A DNA stretch of 64,000 bases, from contig NZ_LR732817.1 in NCBI RefSeq assembly GCF_902506195.1, positions 699,147 to 763,146 on the forward strand, read 5' to 3'. This document shows, one piece after another, positions 1 to 8,691 of this stretch. Origin of the DNA: Citricoccus sp. K5 (lineage in GTDB: Bacteria; Actinomycetota; Actinomycetes; Actinomycetales; Micrococcaceae). The position numbers and the translations under genes were made by a program. The notes beneath the pieces are model-generated. The model had not been told where the DNA came from. It saw nothing but the letters and a program-made list of their open reading frames with translations, and did no database searches. Within the stretch, counting starts at the first letter, position 1, and each line of letters starts with the position of its first letter.

Positions 1-589
1 TGGCCTGCTCCCGCAGCTCCGCATTCTCGATCCCGATCGCGGCCAGGGTGTTGTTCATGGACCACTGCAGGTCCTTGGGGGCGTCCTTCATCCGGACCTC
101 GATGGTGTTCAGCAGCGCGGACAGGTCCAGGACCTCCGGCTTCTTGTACACCTGGTGGCTGATGAGGTCCCAGCCCGCGGCGGCCACCAGCTGGTCCGGG
201 TCCTCGGCCCACAGCTCCCGGAGCTCCTCCAGGTGGGGGCTCTTCTTGGCCACGTAGTTGACCAGCCAGTCATGGACCTTGGGAGCGCGTCCCTCGCGGA
301 TCATCGCGTCCAGCTCTCCGACGCCGAACCTCTTCGGCGAGCAGATCAGCAGGGCGACCAGCCGCGTGGCGGTGTCGCCGGTGGCCCAGAGCTCCAGGGC
401 GAAGTCGTGCCGGGGTGCGGGCGGGAGCTTCACGGCCTTGGCCACCCCACGCAGCTTGGAGAGATTCACCCCGTGATCGTCGCCGCGTTTCTCGTTCGCG
501 GCGCGCATCTTCGCGTCCTCGAGAGAGGCCAGTTCAGCCTGCACTGCCTCGACGGTGGGGTGGATCTCAGTCTGAGGGGTGGCGGCCAT
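1..589 (-). CDS. DNA alkylation repair protein (AlkD-like HEAT-repeat family), 3' end outside window
   Basis: The reading frame runs off the left edge, giving about 196 residues from ATG at 589. The visible protein is charged and helical. It contains stretches such as LELWATGDTATRLVALLI, VHDWLVNYVAKKSPHLEELR and DAPKDLQWSMNNTLAAIG, which match the repeating helices of the AlkD/DNA alkylation repair family. That family excises or tolerates N-alkylated bases without base flipping. ATG 589 is preferred because a TACGAT box followed by GG ends 7 nt upstream, the leaderless pattern used throughout this window. Another in-frame ATG lies at 598. The same frame stays open upstream to 790 through a sirtuin-like remnant, so an automatic caller may extend it wrongly. 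The C-terminus and any catalytic-face residues cannot be seen. Confidence 0.75.
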   Translation of the reverse strand, partial: MAATPQTEIHPTVEAVQAELASLEDAKMRAANEKRGDDHGVNLSKLRGVAKAVKLPPAPRHDFALELWATGDTATRLVALLICSPKRFGVGELDAMIREGRAPKVHDWLVNYVAKKSPHLEELRELWAEDPDQLVAAAGWDLISHQVYKKPEVLDLSALLNTIEVRMKDAPKDLQWSMNNTLAAIGIENAELREQA

Positions 590-596
590 GGTGACC

Positions 597-602
597 ATCG
601 TA
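597..602 (-). promoter_or_regulatory. -10 box of alkD-like gene, leaderless
   Basis: TACGAT on the minus strand followed by GGTCACC and then ATG 589, a 7-nt gap. No Shine-Dalgarno sequence precedes the ATG. No convincing -35 box is visible. Confidence 0.45.
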
Positions 603-640
603 GGCCCGGACCAGCGCCGGAGGCACCTGCCCGGCACCAC

Positions 641-790
641 GGCGCCGGTGCGTTCGTGCGGGCCGTCCACGTTCTGGGTCGCGATGGTGAGCGAGTCGCC
701 GGAGGCGGCCGACCGCCGCTGCCACGCGGCCACCGCGAGGTGTCCGGAGTTCGGTCCTCCTCGCGGAGGGTGGGCACGCCGGACCCCGCA
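641..790 (-). pseudogene. Sir2/CobB-type NAD-dependent deacylase remnant
   Basis: The minus-strand frame open from 790 contains PNSGHLAVAAWQRR, a short linker, then SLTIATQNVDGPHERTGA (754 to 641). This matches the sirtuin core in which PNxGHxA is followed by TQNVDxLHxxAG. Only about 38 residues are recognisable. The Rossmann-fold start (GAGIS, GIPDFR), the catalytic HG segment and the zinc cysteines are all absent on either side. The usual Leu of TQNVDGLH is Pro here. It is therefore read as a decayed, doubly truncated gene. It runs in frame into the alkD-like gene downstream, without a stop. It could instead be a translated N-terminal extension, but sirtuin and AlkD fusions are not a family known to me. 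Confidence 0.55.
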
Positions 791-1017
791 TCATGAGCTG
801 GCCAGTTGTCGAGACTCGCCGAGTGGATCGACAGCTGGCGCGGCCGTGATCCCAGATTTCGTGGCCGGCGTCTCGGGGGCCTGTGACCCCCGCGACAAAC
901 GTACGTATACGTAAGGTAGAGTGTTCAACGATCGTGTGAGCGCCGTCATGGACCACCATGGCGCAGGACTCAGTCCGGCCGCCCGCGAAACCCCGCCCGT
1001 CTCATCCCGGAGGTCAC
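791..1017. other. Intergenic region upstream of aromatic acid transporter
   Basis: No credible coding sequence was found on either strand. It holds a 12-bp palindrome at 902-913, listed separately, and a degenerate CRP-like half site TGTGA at 882-886. The rest looks like remnant DNA behind the sirtuin fragment. Confidence 0.5.
902..913. promoter_or_regulatory. 12-bp perfect palindrome, candidate operator
   Basis: TACGTATACGTA is a perfect dyad and an AT-rich spot in very GC-rich DNA. It lies about 105 bp upstream of the MFS start at 1018. Its length and position fit a TetR- or MarR-type operator, but no such regulator gene is adjacent. Confidence 0.35.
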
Positions 1018-2406
1018 ATGGCCACGTCCACCCGCGCCCGTACCGGGTCCGGCTCACTCGTGTTGCGCGGACGCAACTGGGTCGCACCCCTCTGTTGGTT
1101 CGCCGTCCTGCTCGACGGCTTCGACGCCGTGGTCCTCGGCGCCATCATGCCCATGCTCACCTCGGATGCCTCCATGGGCATCGACAACGGCACCGGCACC
1201 GTGATCGCCACCGCCGGCCTGGTCGGCATGATGATCGGCGCCCTCGGCATGGGCTGGCTGACGGACAAGTTCGGGCGCCGCAAGCTGCTGATCGGCGCCG
1301 TGATCGCCTTCTCCATCCTGACCTTCGTCACCGGCTTCGCCCAGGACGCCACCACCATCGGCATCCTGCGCTTCCTGGCCGGACTCGGCCTGGGCGGCTG
1401 CCTGCCCACCGGCATCTCCATGGTCACGGAGTTCGCCGGCCACAAGAAGGGCTCCAACGCCACCACCCTGATGATGACCGGTTACCACGTGGGTGCCGTG
1501 ATCACCGCACTGCTGGCCATCTGGGCCGCCAGCGAGACCGTCTCCGGCTGGCGTGAGATGTTCTTCATCGGCGGCCTGCCGGCCCTGATTCTGGTGCCAC
1601 TGATGTGGCGCTACCTGCCGGAGTCCCCCGACTTCCTGATCTCCCAGGGCCGCATTGAGGAGGCTCGCCGGGTGGCCGACCACTACGGCGTGGAGATCGA
1701 GGAGCAGCCCGAGCGCGCCTTCGCGGGCGCCAGCCCGGAGGCGGCCGACCACGAGAAGCAGGGTGCCGCTCTGCTGCTGTCCGCCACGTACCGCCGCAAC
1801 ACCATCTTCATGTGGATCGCCTCCTTCATGGGCCTGCTGCTCGTCTACGGCTTGAACACCTGGTTGCCGCAGATCATGCGCGAGGCCGACTACGACCTGG
1901 GCAATTCCCTCGGCTTCCTCGTGGTTCTCAACGCCGGCGCCGTGATCGGCCTGATCGTCGCCGGCAAGGTCGGCGATGCCATCACCCCGCGCAATGCCGC
2001 CATCCTCTGGTTCATCGGCTCGGCAATCCTGTTGGCCGCCCTGGCCATCAAGCTCCCGTTGCTGGGTATCTACGTGATGATCTTCATCACCGGTTGTTTC
2101 GTGTTCTCCGCCCAGAACCTCGTCTACGCCTTCGCCGCGACCAACTACCCGCCGAAGGTCCGTGGCACCGCCTTGGGCATGGCCGCCGGGGTGGGGCGTC
2201 TCGGGGCCATCTCCGGCCCGATCATGGGCGGCACCCTCGTGGCCGCCGGCATCGCCTACCCCTGGGGGTTCTTCGGCTTCGCCGTGGCCGGGGCACTGGG
2301 CGGGGTGGCCGTGAGCGGCATGCGCACCATGCGCCGTGGCCAGGGCAGGGACCAAGTCGAGTCCGCACCTGTGGACAGCGAAGACCGGGAGCAGGTCTCG
2401 GCCTAG
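1018..2406 (+). CDS. MFS transporter, aromatic acid:H+ symporter (AAHS) type
   Basis: A 462-residue, 12-helix major facilitator protein of the inner membrane. The first helix carries LLDGFDAVVLGAIMP, the DGFD signature of the aromatic acid:H+ symporters (PcaK/BenK/MhpT-like), and the loop between helices 2 and 3 has GWLTDKFGRRK (MFS motif A). A second loop motif appears around GKVGDAITPRN. AAHS members import benzoate, hydroxybenzoates or related aromatics, but the substrate cannot be read from sequence. ATG 1018 is chosen because GGAGG lies 4-9 nt upstream; an ATG at 958 would add a low-quality 20-residue extension. No aromatic-degradation genes are nearby. The gene is followed after 9 nt by dnaG, which has its own promoter. 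Confidence 0.85.
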   Translation: MATSTRARTGSGSLVLRGRNWVAPLCWFAVLLDGFDAVVLGAIMPMLTSDASMGIDNGTGTVIATAGLVGMMIGALGMGWLTDKFGRRKLLIGAVIAFSILTFVTGFAQDATTIGILRFLAGLGLGGCLPTGISMVTEFAGHKKGSNATTLMMTGYHVGAVITALLAIWAASETVSGWREMFFIGGLPALILVPLMWRYLPESPDFLISQGRIEEARRVADHYGVEIEEQPERAFAGASPEAADHEKQGAALLLSATYRRNTIFMWIASFMGLLLVYGLNTWLPQIMREADYDLGNSLGFLVVLNAGAVIGLIVAGKVGDAITPRNAAILWFIGSAILLAALAIKLPLLGIYVMIFITGCFVFSAQNLVYAFAATNYPPKVRGTALGMAAGVGRLGAISGPIMGGTLVAAGIAYPWGFFGFAVAGALGGVAVSGMRTMRRGQGRDQVESAPVDSEDREQVSA

Positions 2407-2409
2407 ACT
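2404..2409 (+). promoter_or_regulatory. -10 box of dnaG, leaderless
   Basis: TAGACT overlaps the TAG stop of the MFS gene and is followed by six bases and ATG 2416. No Shine-Dalgarno sequence is present, so dnaG is probably translated from a leaderless mRNA. Confidence 0.55.
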
Positions 2410-2415
2410 GTCTGC

Positions 2416-4326
2416 ATGGCAGGCCTGATCAAACGCGAGGACATCGATCTTGTCCGCGAGCGATCGGACCTCAAGGAGATCGTGGACGCGTTCGTGACGC
2501 TGCGCAGCGCCGGCGTCGGATCCTACAAGGGACTGTGCCCCTTCCACGATGAGCGCAGCCCCTCCTTCCACGTCCGCCCCTCGGTCGGCACCTATCACTG
2601 CTTCGGCTGTGGGGAGTCCGGGGACGCCATCGCGTTCCTGATGAAGATGGAGCACACCACCTTCGCCGAGACCGTCGAGCGGCTGGCCGCGCGGGCCAGC
2701 ATCGAACTGCACTACGAGGACGGCGGCTCCGGTCCGGACAAGGAGCAGGTCGGCCGCCGCCAGCGGTTGCTCGAGGCCAACAAGATCGCGGACGAGTACT
2801 TCCGGGACCAGCTCGGCACCCCCGGCGCGGCCACCGGACAACAGTTCCTCGCCGGCCGCGGCTTCACCTCCGAGCACGCCCAGCACTTCGGTGTCGGCTA
2901 CGCCCCCCAGGGCTGGGACAACCTGCTCAAGCACCTGCAGCGCAAGGGCTTCCGTGAGGACGAGCTGAAGCTCACCGGGTTGTTCTCGGAAGGCCAGCGC
3001 GGCATCTATGACCGCTTCCGGGGCCGGCTGGTCTGGCCTATCCGGGACATGACCGGCGCGACCATCGGATTCGGTGCCCGCAAGCTCTTCGAGGACGATC
3101 CCGGCCCCAAGTACCTCAACACCCCGGAGACCGGTCTCTACAAGAAGTCCCAGGTGCTCTACGGGATCGACCTGGCCAAGCGGAACATCGCCAAGAAACG
3201 CCAGCTCGTGGTCGTCGAGGGCTACACGGATGTGATGGCCGCGCACCTGTCCGGGGTGGACACCGCCGTCGCCACCTGTGGCACCGCCTTCGGCTCAGAC
3301 CACGTCAAGATCGCCCGCCGGCTGATCTCGGACGACGGCACGGGTGGGGAGATCATCTTCACCTTCGATGGGGACGCCGCGGGGCAGAAGGCCGCGCTGC
3401 GGGCCTTCGAGGAGGACAACAAGTTCCTCGCCAAGACCTTCGTGGCCGTGGAACCGTCCGGGATGGACCCCTGCGACCTGCGCCAGGACAAGGGCCCCGA
3501 GGCGGTCGTGGCGCTGATCGACTCGCGCCGCCCGCTGTTCGAGTTCGCCATCAAGGCGGGGATGAAGAATTTCAACCTGGACACCGTGGAGGGCCGCACC
3601 GGTGCCCTACGGCACGCTGCCCCCATCGTCGCCGGCATCCGTGACTCCGTCGTCCGCCCCGGCTATGAGCGTGAGCTGGCCGGCTGGCTCGGCATGGAGC
3701 CGGCCACCGTGCACCGCGCAGTGCAGAGCGCGCAGCGTGCGGCTGCCTCGCCGGCGTCGGGACATCGCCGGGGACATTCCGGCGACGGCCGGTCGGCGGG
3801 CCACGGCACCGCGGGCGACGCCGGCCGGCCCGGGGGAGCGGGGCCGGGCTTCCAGCGCCCGGACGTACGCGATCCGGCGGCCCGGATGGAGAAGGAAGCC
3901 CTCGAGGTGGTGCTCCAGCAGCCCACCCTGCTCTCGGCGGAGCAGTGGCAGGCGTTCTATGCCGCCGACTTCAAGGTGCCCGCCTATGCCGTCATCCATT
4001 CCGGGATCCGTGCCGCCGGCATGGCCGGTGCCACCCCGTCACAGTGGGTGGAGCAGGTCCGTCAGGAGGTGCCGGTCGAACTGGGATCACTCGTCAGCGA
4101 ACTGGCCGTCACGCCGTTGCCGGCGCGGACCTCCGAGGACCTGGTGCGGTACTGCCGGGACATCATGAACCGGCTCTTCGAACTGCAGATCACCCATCAG
4201 AAGGGCGATCTCATGGGCCGGCTGCAGCGCTTGGGCCCCCAGGGTGATCCGGCGGAGTTCGCAGCCTTGAACCGCCAGCTGGTGGACCTGGAGATGAAGC
4301 GCCGGTCCCTGCGCGCCCGGGACTGA
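2416..4326 (+). CDS. dnaG: DNA primase DnaG
   Basis: Primase that lays down RNA primers at the replication fork with DnaB helicase. The 636-residue protein has the N-terminal CHC2 zinc finger (CPFHDERSPSF from about residue 41, then CFGCGES near 62). The Toprim catalytic core has VVVEGYTDVMA near residue 265 and FDGDAAGQKA near 317, giving the acidic metal-binding residues. The C-terminal helicase-interaction domain follows a Gly/Arg/Ala-rich linker around residues 440-490. Length is normal for actinobacterial primases. The start follows a TAGACT -10 box by six bases. The next gene is convergent. Confidence 0.96.
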   Translation: MAGLIKREDIDLVRERSDLKEIVDAFVTLRSAGVGSYKGLCPFHDERSPSFHVRPSVGTYHCFGCGESGDAIAFLMKMEHTTFAETVERLAARASIELHYEDGGSGPDKEQVGRRQRLLEANKIADEYFRDQLGTPGAATGQQFLAGRGFTSEHAQHFGVGYAPQGWDNLLKHLQRKGFREDELKLTGLFSEGQRGIYDRFRGRLVWPIRDMTGATIGFGARKLFEDDPGPKYLNTPETGLYKKSQVLYGIDLAKRNIAKKRQLVVVEGYTDVMAAHLSGVDTAVATCGTAFGSDHVKIARRLISDDGTGGEIIFTFDGDAAGQKAALRAFEEDNKFLAKTFVAVEPSGMDPCDLRQDKGPEAVVALIDSRRPLFEFAIKAGMKNFNLDTVEGRTGALRHAAPIVAGIRDSVVRPGYERELAGWLGMEPATVHRAVQSAQRAAASPASGHRRGHSGDGRSAGHGTAGDAGRPGGAGPGFQRPDVRDPAARMEKEALEVVLQQPTLLSAEQWQAFYAADFKVPAYAVIHSGIRAAGMAGATPSQWVEQVRQEVPVELGSLVSELAVTPLPARTSEDLVRYCRDIMNRLFELQITHQKGDLMGRLQRLGPQGDPAEFAALNRQLVDLEMKRRSLRARD

Positions 4327-4328
4327 TG

Positions 4329-4362
4329 ACCGGTGCCGGCACAGCGCCGGCACAGCGCCGGT
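4329..4362. terminator. Hairpin between dnaG and PepSY gene
   Basis: ACCGG at 4329 pairs with CCGGT at 4358-4362, and GCCGGC units inside can also pair. The 11-nt unit GCCGGCACAGC is directly repeated here. There is no T-run, and it may act bidirectionally between the convergent genes. Confidence 0.35.
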
Positions 4363-4392
4363 CTTCGAGCCGGGCACGCAGGGACTGACCGG

Positions 4393-5082
4393 TCAGTTGT
4401 CGGTGGTGACCGCGCCGGTCATGGCGTCGACGTGCAGGTCGTCGTCCCCGCCCTGGGCGTTGTCGAGCTCGACCTCCCAATGCAGGGCGTTGTCATCGTC
4501 ATCCAGGCTCAGGCTGTCGATGGTGCTGCCGTCGCGGCCGTCCAGGGCGGCACGGGCGGCCTCCTCGGCGGTGATGTCCGCCTCTTGGGCGCGGCGGATG
4601 TCGTCCTGGTCATCGTCGTCGTCATCATCGGTGTCCTCGCGGACCTCGCCGTCCAGGGTGACGTCGAAGTCGAGGATCTGGTCGCCGACGACGGCCTCGA
4701 TGTCATAGCGAGTGTCGTTGTCGTCCAGGTCGATCTCCACGATGAGGGCGTCATCGTGCTCGGCGAGGAACGCATCGATGGCCGCGAACACTGGGTCGTC
4801 CCCGGCCACCGCGGCGGTGGTCTCAGCTGACGTGGACGTGCTCGCATCGGTGGCCGAGGCCGACGCAGAGGCCGACTGGTCGCCGCTCGCCCCGTCGGTG
4901 CTGTCACCGGTGGCCTCCGATGTCTCCGCCGCGGCGCCAGAGGTGGCGGTGGTGGCGGTGTCATCCGAGTTGTCCGGCTCGGCCACCGAACATCCGGTCA
5001 GCAAGGCGAGGGCCAGGGCGCCGGTCCCGGTCCACGCGAGGGTCTGGGTGAACGTGCTCTGGGCTACCTTCTTCTGCATCAT
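4393..5082 (-). CDS. PepSY domain lipoprotein
   Basis: A 229-residue exported lipoprotein. After MMQKKVAQ there is a hydrophobic stretch ending in the lipobox LTGC, so Cys is acylated and the protein is membrane-anchored outside the cell. A long Ser/Thr/Ala/Asp linker follows, then two PepSY-type modules: one around DPVFAAIDAFLAEHDDALIV and one around EEAARAALDGRDGSTID with a WEVEL strand. An Asp-rich patch (DTDDDDDDDQDD) joins them. PepSY domains are associated with inhibition of peptidases or binding of metals and ligands at the envelope; the exact role is unknown. The start at 5082 is set by the signal peptide; no clear ribosome binding site is seen. Confidence 0.8.
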   Translation of the reverse strand: MMQKKVAQSTFTQTLAWTGTGALALALLTGCSVAEPDNSDDTATTATSGAAAETSEATGDSTDGASGDQSASASASATDASTSTSAETTAAVAGDDPVFAAIDAFLAEHDDALIVEIDLDDNDTRYDIEAVVGDQILDFDVTLDGEVREDTDDDDDDDQDDIRRAQEADITAEEAARAALDGRDGSTIDSLSLDDDDNALHWEVELDNAQGGDDDLHVDAMTGAVTTDN

Positions 5083-5172
5083 GGCACCAGTGTGCCAAAT
5101 GAGCATGAGCTCGTCATGAGAGTCCGATGAAGCGCCGATGAGAAGGGCTTGCCGAATGCTGGGCGGCGGAAA

Positions 5173-5212
5173 CACGAAGTCCCCATCCTGGGATCAGGAT
5201 GGGGACTTCGTG
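5173..5212 (-). terminator. Strong hairpin after tRNA-Asn
   Basis: A perfect 18-bp stem with a GGAT loop (CACGAAGTCCCCATCCTG and its complement), only 4 nt past the tRNA CCA end. It probably terminates the tRNA transcript; it also separates it from the PepSY gene downstream on the same strand. Confidence 0.7.
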
Positions 5213-5216
5213 AGTG

Positions 5217-5292
5217 TGGCTCCCCCGACTGGACTCGAACCAGTAACCCTTCGATTAACAGTCGAATGCTCTGCCAATTGAGCTACGGGGGA
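5217..5292 (-). tRNA. tRNA-Asn (anticodon GTT), CCA encoded
   Basis: Cloverleaf on the minus strand: acceptor TCCCCCG pairs with CGGGGGA, the D arm is GCTC...GAGC, the anticodon loop is CTGTTAA, and the T arm carries GGTTCGAGTCC. The discriminator base is G (5220) and CCA is encoded at 5219-5217. Confidence 0.96.
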
Positions 5293-5332
5293 CCGCTGGT
5301 GCTGTTCGTGGAACTGCATGACAGCGGGTTCC

Positions 5333-5361
5333 ACTGTACCGAAGTTCCGCTGAACTGTGAA
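5333..5361 (-). promoter_or_regulatory. tRNA-Asn promoter
   Basis: On the minus strand, -35 TTCACA, a 17-bp spacer and -10 TACAGT, followed by GG. The start would lie about 35 nt upstream of the tRNA. Confidence 0.5.
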
Positions 5362-5397
5362 ATCGGCGGAGGCGGTCCGGCCAGCTCCCGGCACGGC

Positions 5398-5403
5398 TAG
5401 AGT
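5398..5403 (+). promoter_or_regulatory. -10 box of DHA2 exporter, leaderless
   Basis: TAGAGT, then six bases (TTTTCG-like spacer), then GTG 5410. There is no Shine-Dalgarno sequence. Confidence 0.5.
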
Positions 5404-5409
5404 TTTTCG

Positions 5410-6930
5410 GTGACCACGTCCTCCATGCCCACCGAGATGACACCGCTGCGCCGGTGGTTGCTGCTGGTCGCCGTCAGCGCGGGGGTGCTGCTGATCACCC
5501 TCGACAACACGATCCTCTACACCGCGCTGCCGACCCTGACGGCGGAGCTCGGGGCGACGGCCTCGGAGTCGCTGTGGATCATCAACGCCTATCCGCTCGT
5601 GATGTGCGGCCTGCTGCTGGGGGCGGGAACGCTGGGGGACCGGTATGGCCATCGGCGGCTCTTCCTCATCGGCCTGGTGCTGTTCGGGGCCGCGTCCCTC
5701 GTGGCGGCCTTCGCGCCAGGCGTCACCATCCTGATCGCCTCACGGGCCCTGTTGGCCGTGGGCGCCGCGTGCATGATGCCGGCCACCCTGGCCCTGATCC
5801 GCATCGGGTTCAACGATGTCCGCCAGCGCAATGTCGCCATCGGCGTCTGGGGGAGCATCTCCGTGCTCGGGGCGGCACTGGGTCCGATCGTCGGCGGCCT
5901 GCTGCTGGAGCACTTCTGGTGGGGCTCCGTGTTCCTGATCAACGTCCCCGTCGTCCTGGGTGCCCTGGTCCTGACTCCCTGGGTGGCGCCGCGGGCACGC
6001 CCGGACCGGTCCAAGTCCTGGGACGCGCTGTCCTCCCTGTACGCCATGGTCGCCCTCACGGGAGCCGTCTTCGCGATCAAGGAGGCCACCGGCCCGGATC
6101 TCTCGGGGCCAGTGCTGGCGGTCACCGCCGCCTGCGCCGTGGCCGGGGCCTGGCTGTTCGTCCGGCGCCAACGCAAGCTGGAGGATCCGGTCCTCGACTT
6201 CGCCGTCTTCCGCAACCGGGCCTTCTCCGCCGGGTTCCTGGCGGCGGCCTGCTCGATGTTCGTGATCGGGGGTGTGCAGCTGGTCACCACGCAGCGCTTC
6301 CAGCTGGTCGAGGGCTACACGCCGCTCCAATCCGGGCTCCTGGTCGCCGCACTCGCCGCAGGGTCTCTTCTCACCTCCCTCGCCGGAGGAGCCACGCTGC
6401 ACGTGCTCGGACTGCGCACGCTCATCACCGGTGGCTTCATCCTCGGCACGCTCGGCATGACCCTGGCGGCGCTCGGCGCTACCACGCACGTGGGTCTGCT
6501 GGTCACCGGCCTGGTGCTGACCGGTGCCGGCATGGGCGCGGCCATGTCCGTGGCGTCCACGGCCATCATCGGCAACGTCCCGGCACGGCAGGCCGGCATG
6601 GCCTCCTCCGTGGAGGAGGTGTCCTACGAGTTCGGCAACCTGCTGGCCGTCGCGATCCTCGGCAGCCTCGCCACCCTCGTCTACACCCTGACCGTCCAGC
6701 TGCCGTCAGGCGCTCCGGCGGGAGCGGCGGACAGCATGTCCCAGGCCGTGACGGTGGCCCACGGTGACCCGGCCGTGCTGGCCGCCGCAGGCGCCGCGTA
6801 TGACACGGCGTTCGTGACCGTGCTCGCCATCATCACCGCCGTCGTCGCGGTGTGTGCCGTAGCCACCGGGTGGCTCCTGCGCCACTACGGCCCCGGAACC
6901 CGGGCCAGCGCCTACGAGAGCAATCACTAG
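5410..6930 (+). CDS. MFS multidrug transporter, DHA2 (14-TM, QacA/EmrB/SmvA) type
   Basis: A 506-residue integral membrane exporter. Helix 1 carries LDNTILYTALPTLTAEL, the DHA2 motif D1. The helix 2-3 loop has GDRYGHRR (motif A), and helix 5 has the antiporter-type LGAALGPIVGGLLL (motif C). About 14 hydrophobic segments can be counted, which fits proton-driven efflux of cationic drugs, antiseptics or dyes. GTG 5410 directly follows a TAGAGT box by six bases, so the message is probably leaderless. The gene converges on an ABC-F resistance gene with only 38 nt between them. The substrate is not deducible. Confidence 0.88.
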   Translation: MTTSSMPTEMTPLRRWLLLVAVSAGVLLITLDNTILYTALPTLTAELGATASESLWIINAYPLVMCGLLLGAGTLGDRYGHRRLFLIGLVLFGAASLVAAFAPGVTILIASRALLAVGAACMMPATLALIRIGFNDVRQRNVAIGVWGSISVLGAALGPIVGGLLLEHFWWGSVFLINVPVVLGALVLTPWVAPRARPDRSKSWDALSSLYAMVALTGAVFAIKEATGPDLSGPVLAVTAACAVAGAWLFVRRQRKLEDPVLDFAVFRNRAFSAGFLAAACSMFVIGGVQLVTTQRFQLVEGYTPLQSGLLVAALAAGSLLTSLAGGATLHVLGLRTLITGGFILGTLGMTLAALGATTHVGLLVTGLVLTGAGMGAAMSVASTAIIGNVPARQAGMASSVEEVSYEFGNLLAVAILGSLATLVYTLTVQLPSGAPAGAADSMSQAVTVAHGDPAVLAAAGAAYDTAFVTVLAIITAVVAVCAVATGWLLRHYGPGTRASAYESNH

Positions 6931-6968
6931 CCCGGCGGGCGCAGGCCGGCACGCCCTGTCAGGGGACA

Positions 6969-8654
6969 TCACCCGCCGTCGGGTCCCTCCAACTCCAGTC
7001 GGGGCCAGGCGGCCAGGTCGCCCAGCAGCTGCCGGTCGTGCGTCGCGACGACGACGGCCGCCCGGGTCACCAGCAGCGCCTCGGTGAGGGCGTCCACCAC
7101 CGGTGCGGACAGATGGTTGCTGGGCTCGTCCAGCAACAGCAGATCCGGCCGCTCCGCCAGCCGCAGGGCCAGGTGCAGCCGGCTCCGCTGCCCGGCTGAC
7201 AGGGCACCGACCGGGGCGCGCCGTGCCTCCGCGTCCAGCAGCCCGGTGGCACCCAGCGGCACCAGGTCCTCCTCAGAGTGGGTGCCGGCCGCGAGCAGCC
7301 GGTGCGCGTGGTCCCGGTACAGCTCGTGGGCGAGCATCCGCGCCGGCCAGACAGGGGGCTCCTGGCCGACCAGCGCGACCCGGGCCTCAGAGGATTGCCG
7401 CACCTCGCCGGCATCCGGTGCGAGCCCGCCGGCCAGCACCTCGAGCAGAGTGGATTTGCCCGCCCCGTTCGGCCCGGTCACGAGCAGGCGCTCGCCTCCG
7501 GCCAGCCGCAGGTCCACCGGCCGCCGCAGCCGGCCGGCCACGGTCACCCCGTTACAGTGCACCAACGGCTGTCCGGCCCGCACCGCCAGGTCCGGGAAGG
7601 CCAGCTGCGCCGGTGGTTCCGGCACGGAGATGCGGTGTGCCTCCAGGTCTGCCTGGCGCCGCTTCACGGCCTGCACGACGCCGGGCGCCCGGCTCTGGCG
7701 TTGGTGCTTGCCATGGCCCTTGTCCGGCCGCCACGCGGATTCCAGCCGGTCCCGCGCCGCGTCGGCGGCCTCGGCCAGGCGGTGATGCTCGGCCCGTTGG
7801 GCCTCATGGGCCTGCACCCAGCGTTCACGGGCGGCCGTCCGGCCCGACATCCAGCCGTCATAGCCGCCGGCATAGAGGGTGGGCCGTCCGTCCACGCTGG
7901 GGTCCAGATCGAGGAACTCCTCCGCCACATCCCGCAACAAAGTCCGGTCGTGGGAGACCAGAGCCAGTCCGCCGGGATGCTCGCGGAGGCTCGCGGTCAG
8001 GAAGTCCAGGCTGCCCGCGTCGAGGTGATTGGTCGGCTCGTCCAGCAGCAGCATGTCGTACCGCGCACCGAGCACGCAGGCCAACCGGACCCGGTACCGC
8101 TGGCCCACGGACAACTCTGCGAGCAGGCGGGACCTGTCCGTCACGGCGTCCAGCGCCGCCAATGCCACGTCCACCCGGCGTTCGGCGTCCCAGGCGTCGA
8201 GGACGGTGGCTGTCTCCAGGGCGGCCGCATAGTCATCGTCCGCTCCGGTCGAGCCCCGTGCCAGGGCCTCCGCCGCAGCGTCCAGGGCCGTCAGAGCCCG
8301 CTGTGAGGCCCCGATCGCCTCGCCCACGAGCGAGCCCACGGTCTGGCCGGGGCCGGCGTCGAGGGTCTGCTCGGCCACGCCGAGCGTGCCCACCCGGGTG
8401 ACCGAGCCGGCGTCGGGCCTGAGGGTTCCGGCGAGGGCGTGTAGCAGGGTGCTCTTGCCGCGGCCGTTCTCGCCGACGATGGCGAGGCGGGAACGGACGG
8501 AGACGGTGACGCTGGCGTCACGGAGGATCTCCCGGCCGCCGCGCACCACGCAGAGGCCGTCCGCACGCAGATGAGCGGCCGCGCCCGCGGGAAGCGCCGT
8601 GTCCGTGCGGTGGTCGGCGGGGGAGGAGGGAGGTTCAGGGAAACGTGGGTTCAC
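6969..8654 (-). CDS. ABC-F family ATP-binding protein (probable antibiotic resistance ribosome-protection factor)
   Basis: A 561-residue soluble protein with two ATP-binding cassettes and no membrane segment. Walker A motifs are GENGRGKST and GPNGAGKST, signatures are LSVGQ and LSAGQ, and Walker B motifs are [11 protein letters not shown] and [11 protein letters not shown]. Between the cassettes is a charged helical linker, the interdomain arm that reaches the peptidyl-transferase region in resistance-type ABC-F proteins. The start is GTG 8654, with no good ribosome binding site. The 160-nt leader holds a small upstream ORF and an intrinsic terminator, listed separately. This layout is typical of drug-inducible ABC-F genes (macrolide, lincosamide, streptogramin or pleuromutilin types), so a resistance role is favoured over a housekeeping one. 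The drug class cannot be stated. Confidence 0.88.
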   Translation of the reverse strand: MNPRFPEPPSSPADHRTDTALPAGAAAHLRADGLCVVRGGREILRDASVTVSVRSRLAIVGENGRGKSTLLHALAGTLRPDAGSVTRVGTLGVAEQTLDAGPGQTVGSLVGEAIGASQRALTALDAAAEALARGSTGADDDYAAALETATVLDAWDAERRVDVALAALDAVTDRSRLLAELSVGQRYRVRLACVLGARYDMLLLDEPTNHLDAGSLDFLTASLREHPGGLALVSHDRTLLRDVAEEFLDLDPSVDGRPTLYAGGYDGWMSGRTAARERWVQAHEAQRAEHHRLAEAADAARDRLESAWRPDKGHGKHQRQSRAPGVVQAVKRRQADLEAHRISVPEPPAQLAFPDLAVRAGQPLVHCNGVTVAGRLRRPVDLRLAGGERLLVTGPNGAGKSTLLEVLAGGLAPDAGEVRQSSEARVALVGQEPPVWPARMLAHELYRDHAHRLLAAGTHSEEDLVPLGATGLLDAEARRAPVGALSAGQRSRLHLALRLAERPDLLLLDEPSNHLSAPVVDALTEALLVTRAAVVVATHDRQLLGDLAAWPRLELEGPDGG

Positions 8655-8691
8655 GGTAGTGCTTTCGACTCGTCAGGGAGCCGGGCACGCC

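Noticed and set aside
882-897. A CRP-like site TGTGACCCCCGCGACA upstream of the AAHS transporter
   Set aside because: Only one half site is intact; the second has two mismatches in five positions.
567-959. A 130-codon minus-strand frame in the alkD upstream region
   Set aside because: No motif. The sirtuin-like residues lie in a different frame, and the product is low-complexity.
1054-3246. A 730-codon minus-strand open frame opposite the MFS and dnaG genes
   Set aside because: It spans two clear plus-strand genes, is rich in Gly/His/Asp/Glu as expected of an antisense frame in GC-rich DNA, and has no recognisable motif or ribosome binding site.
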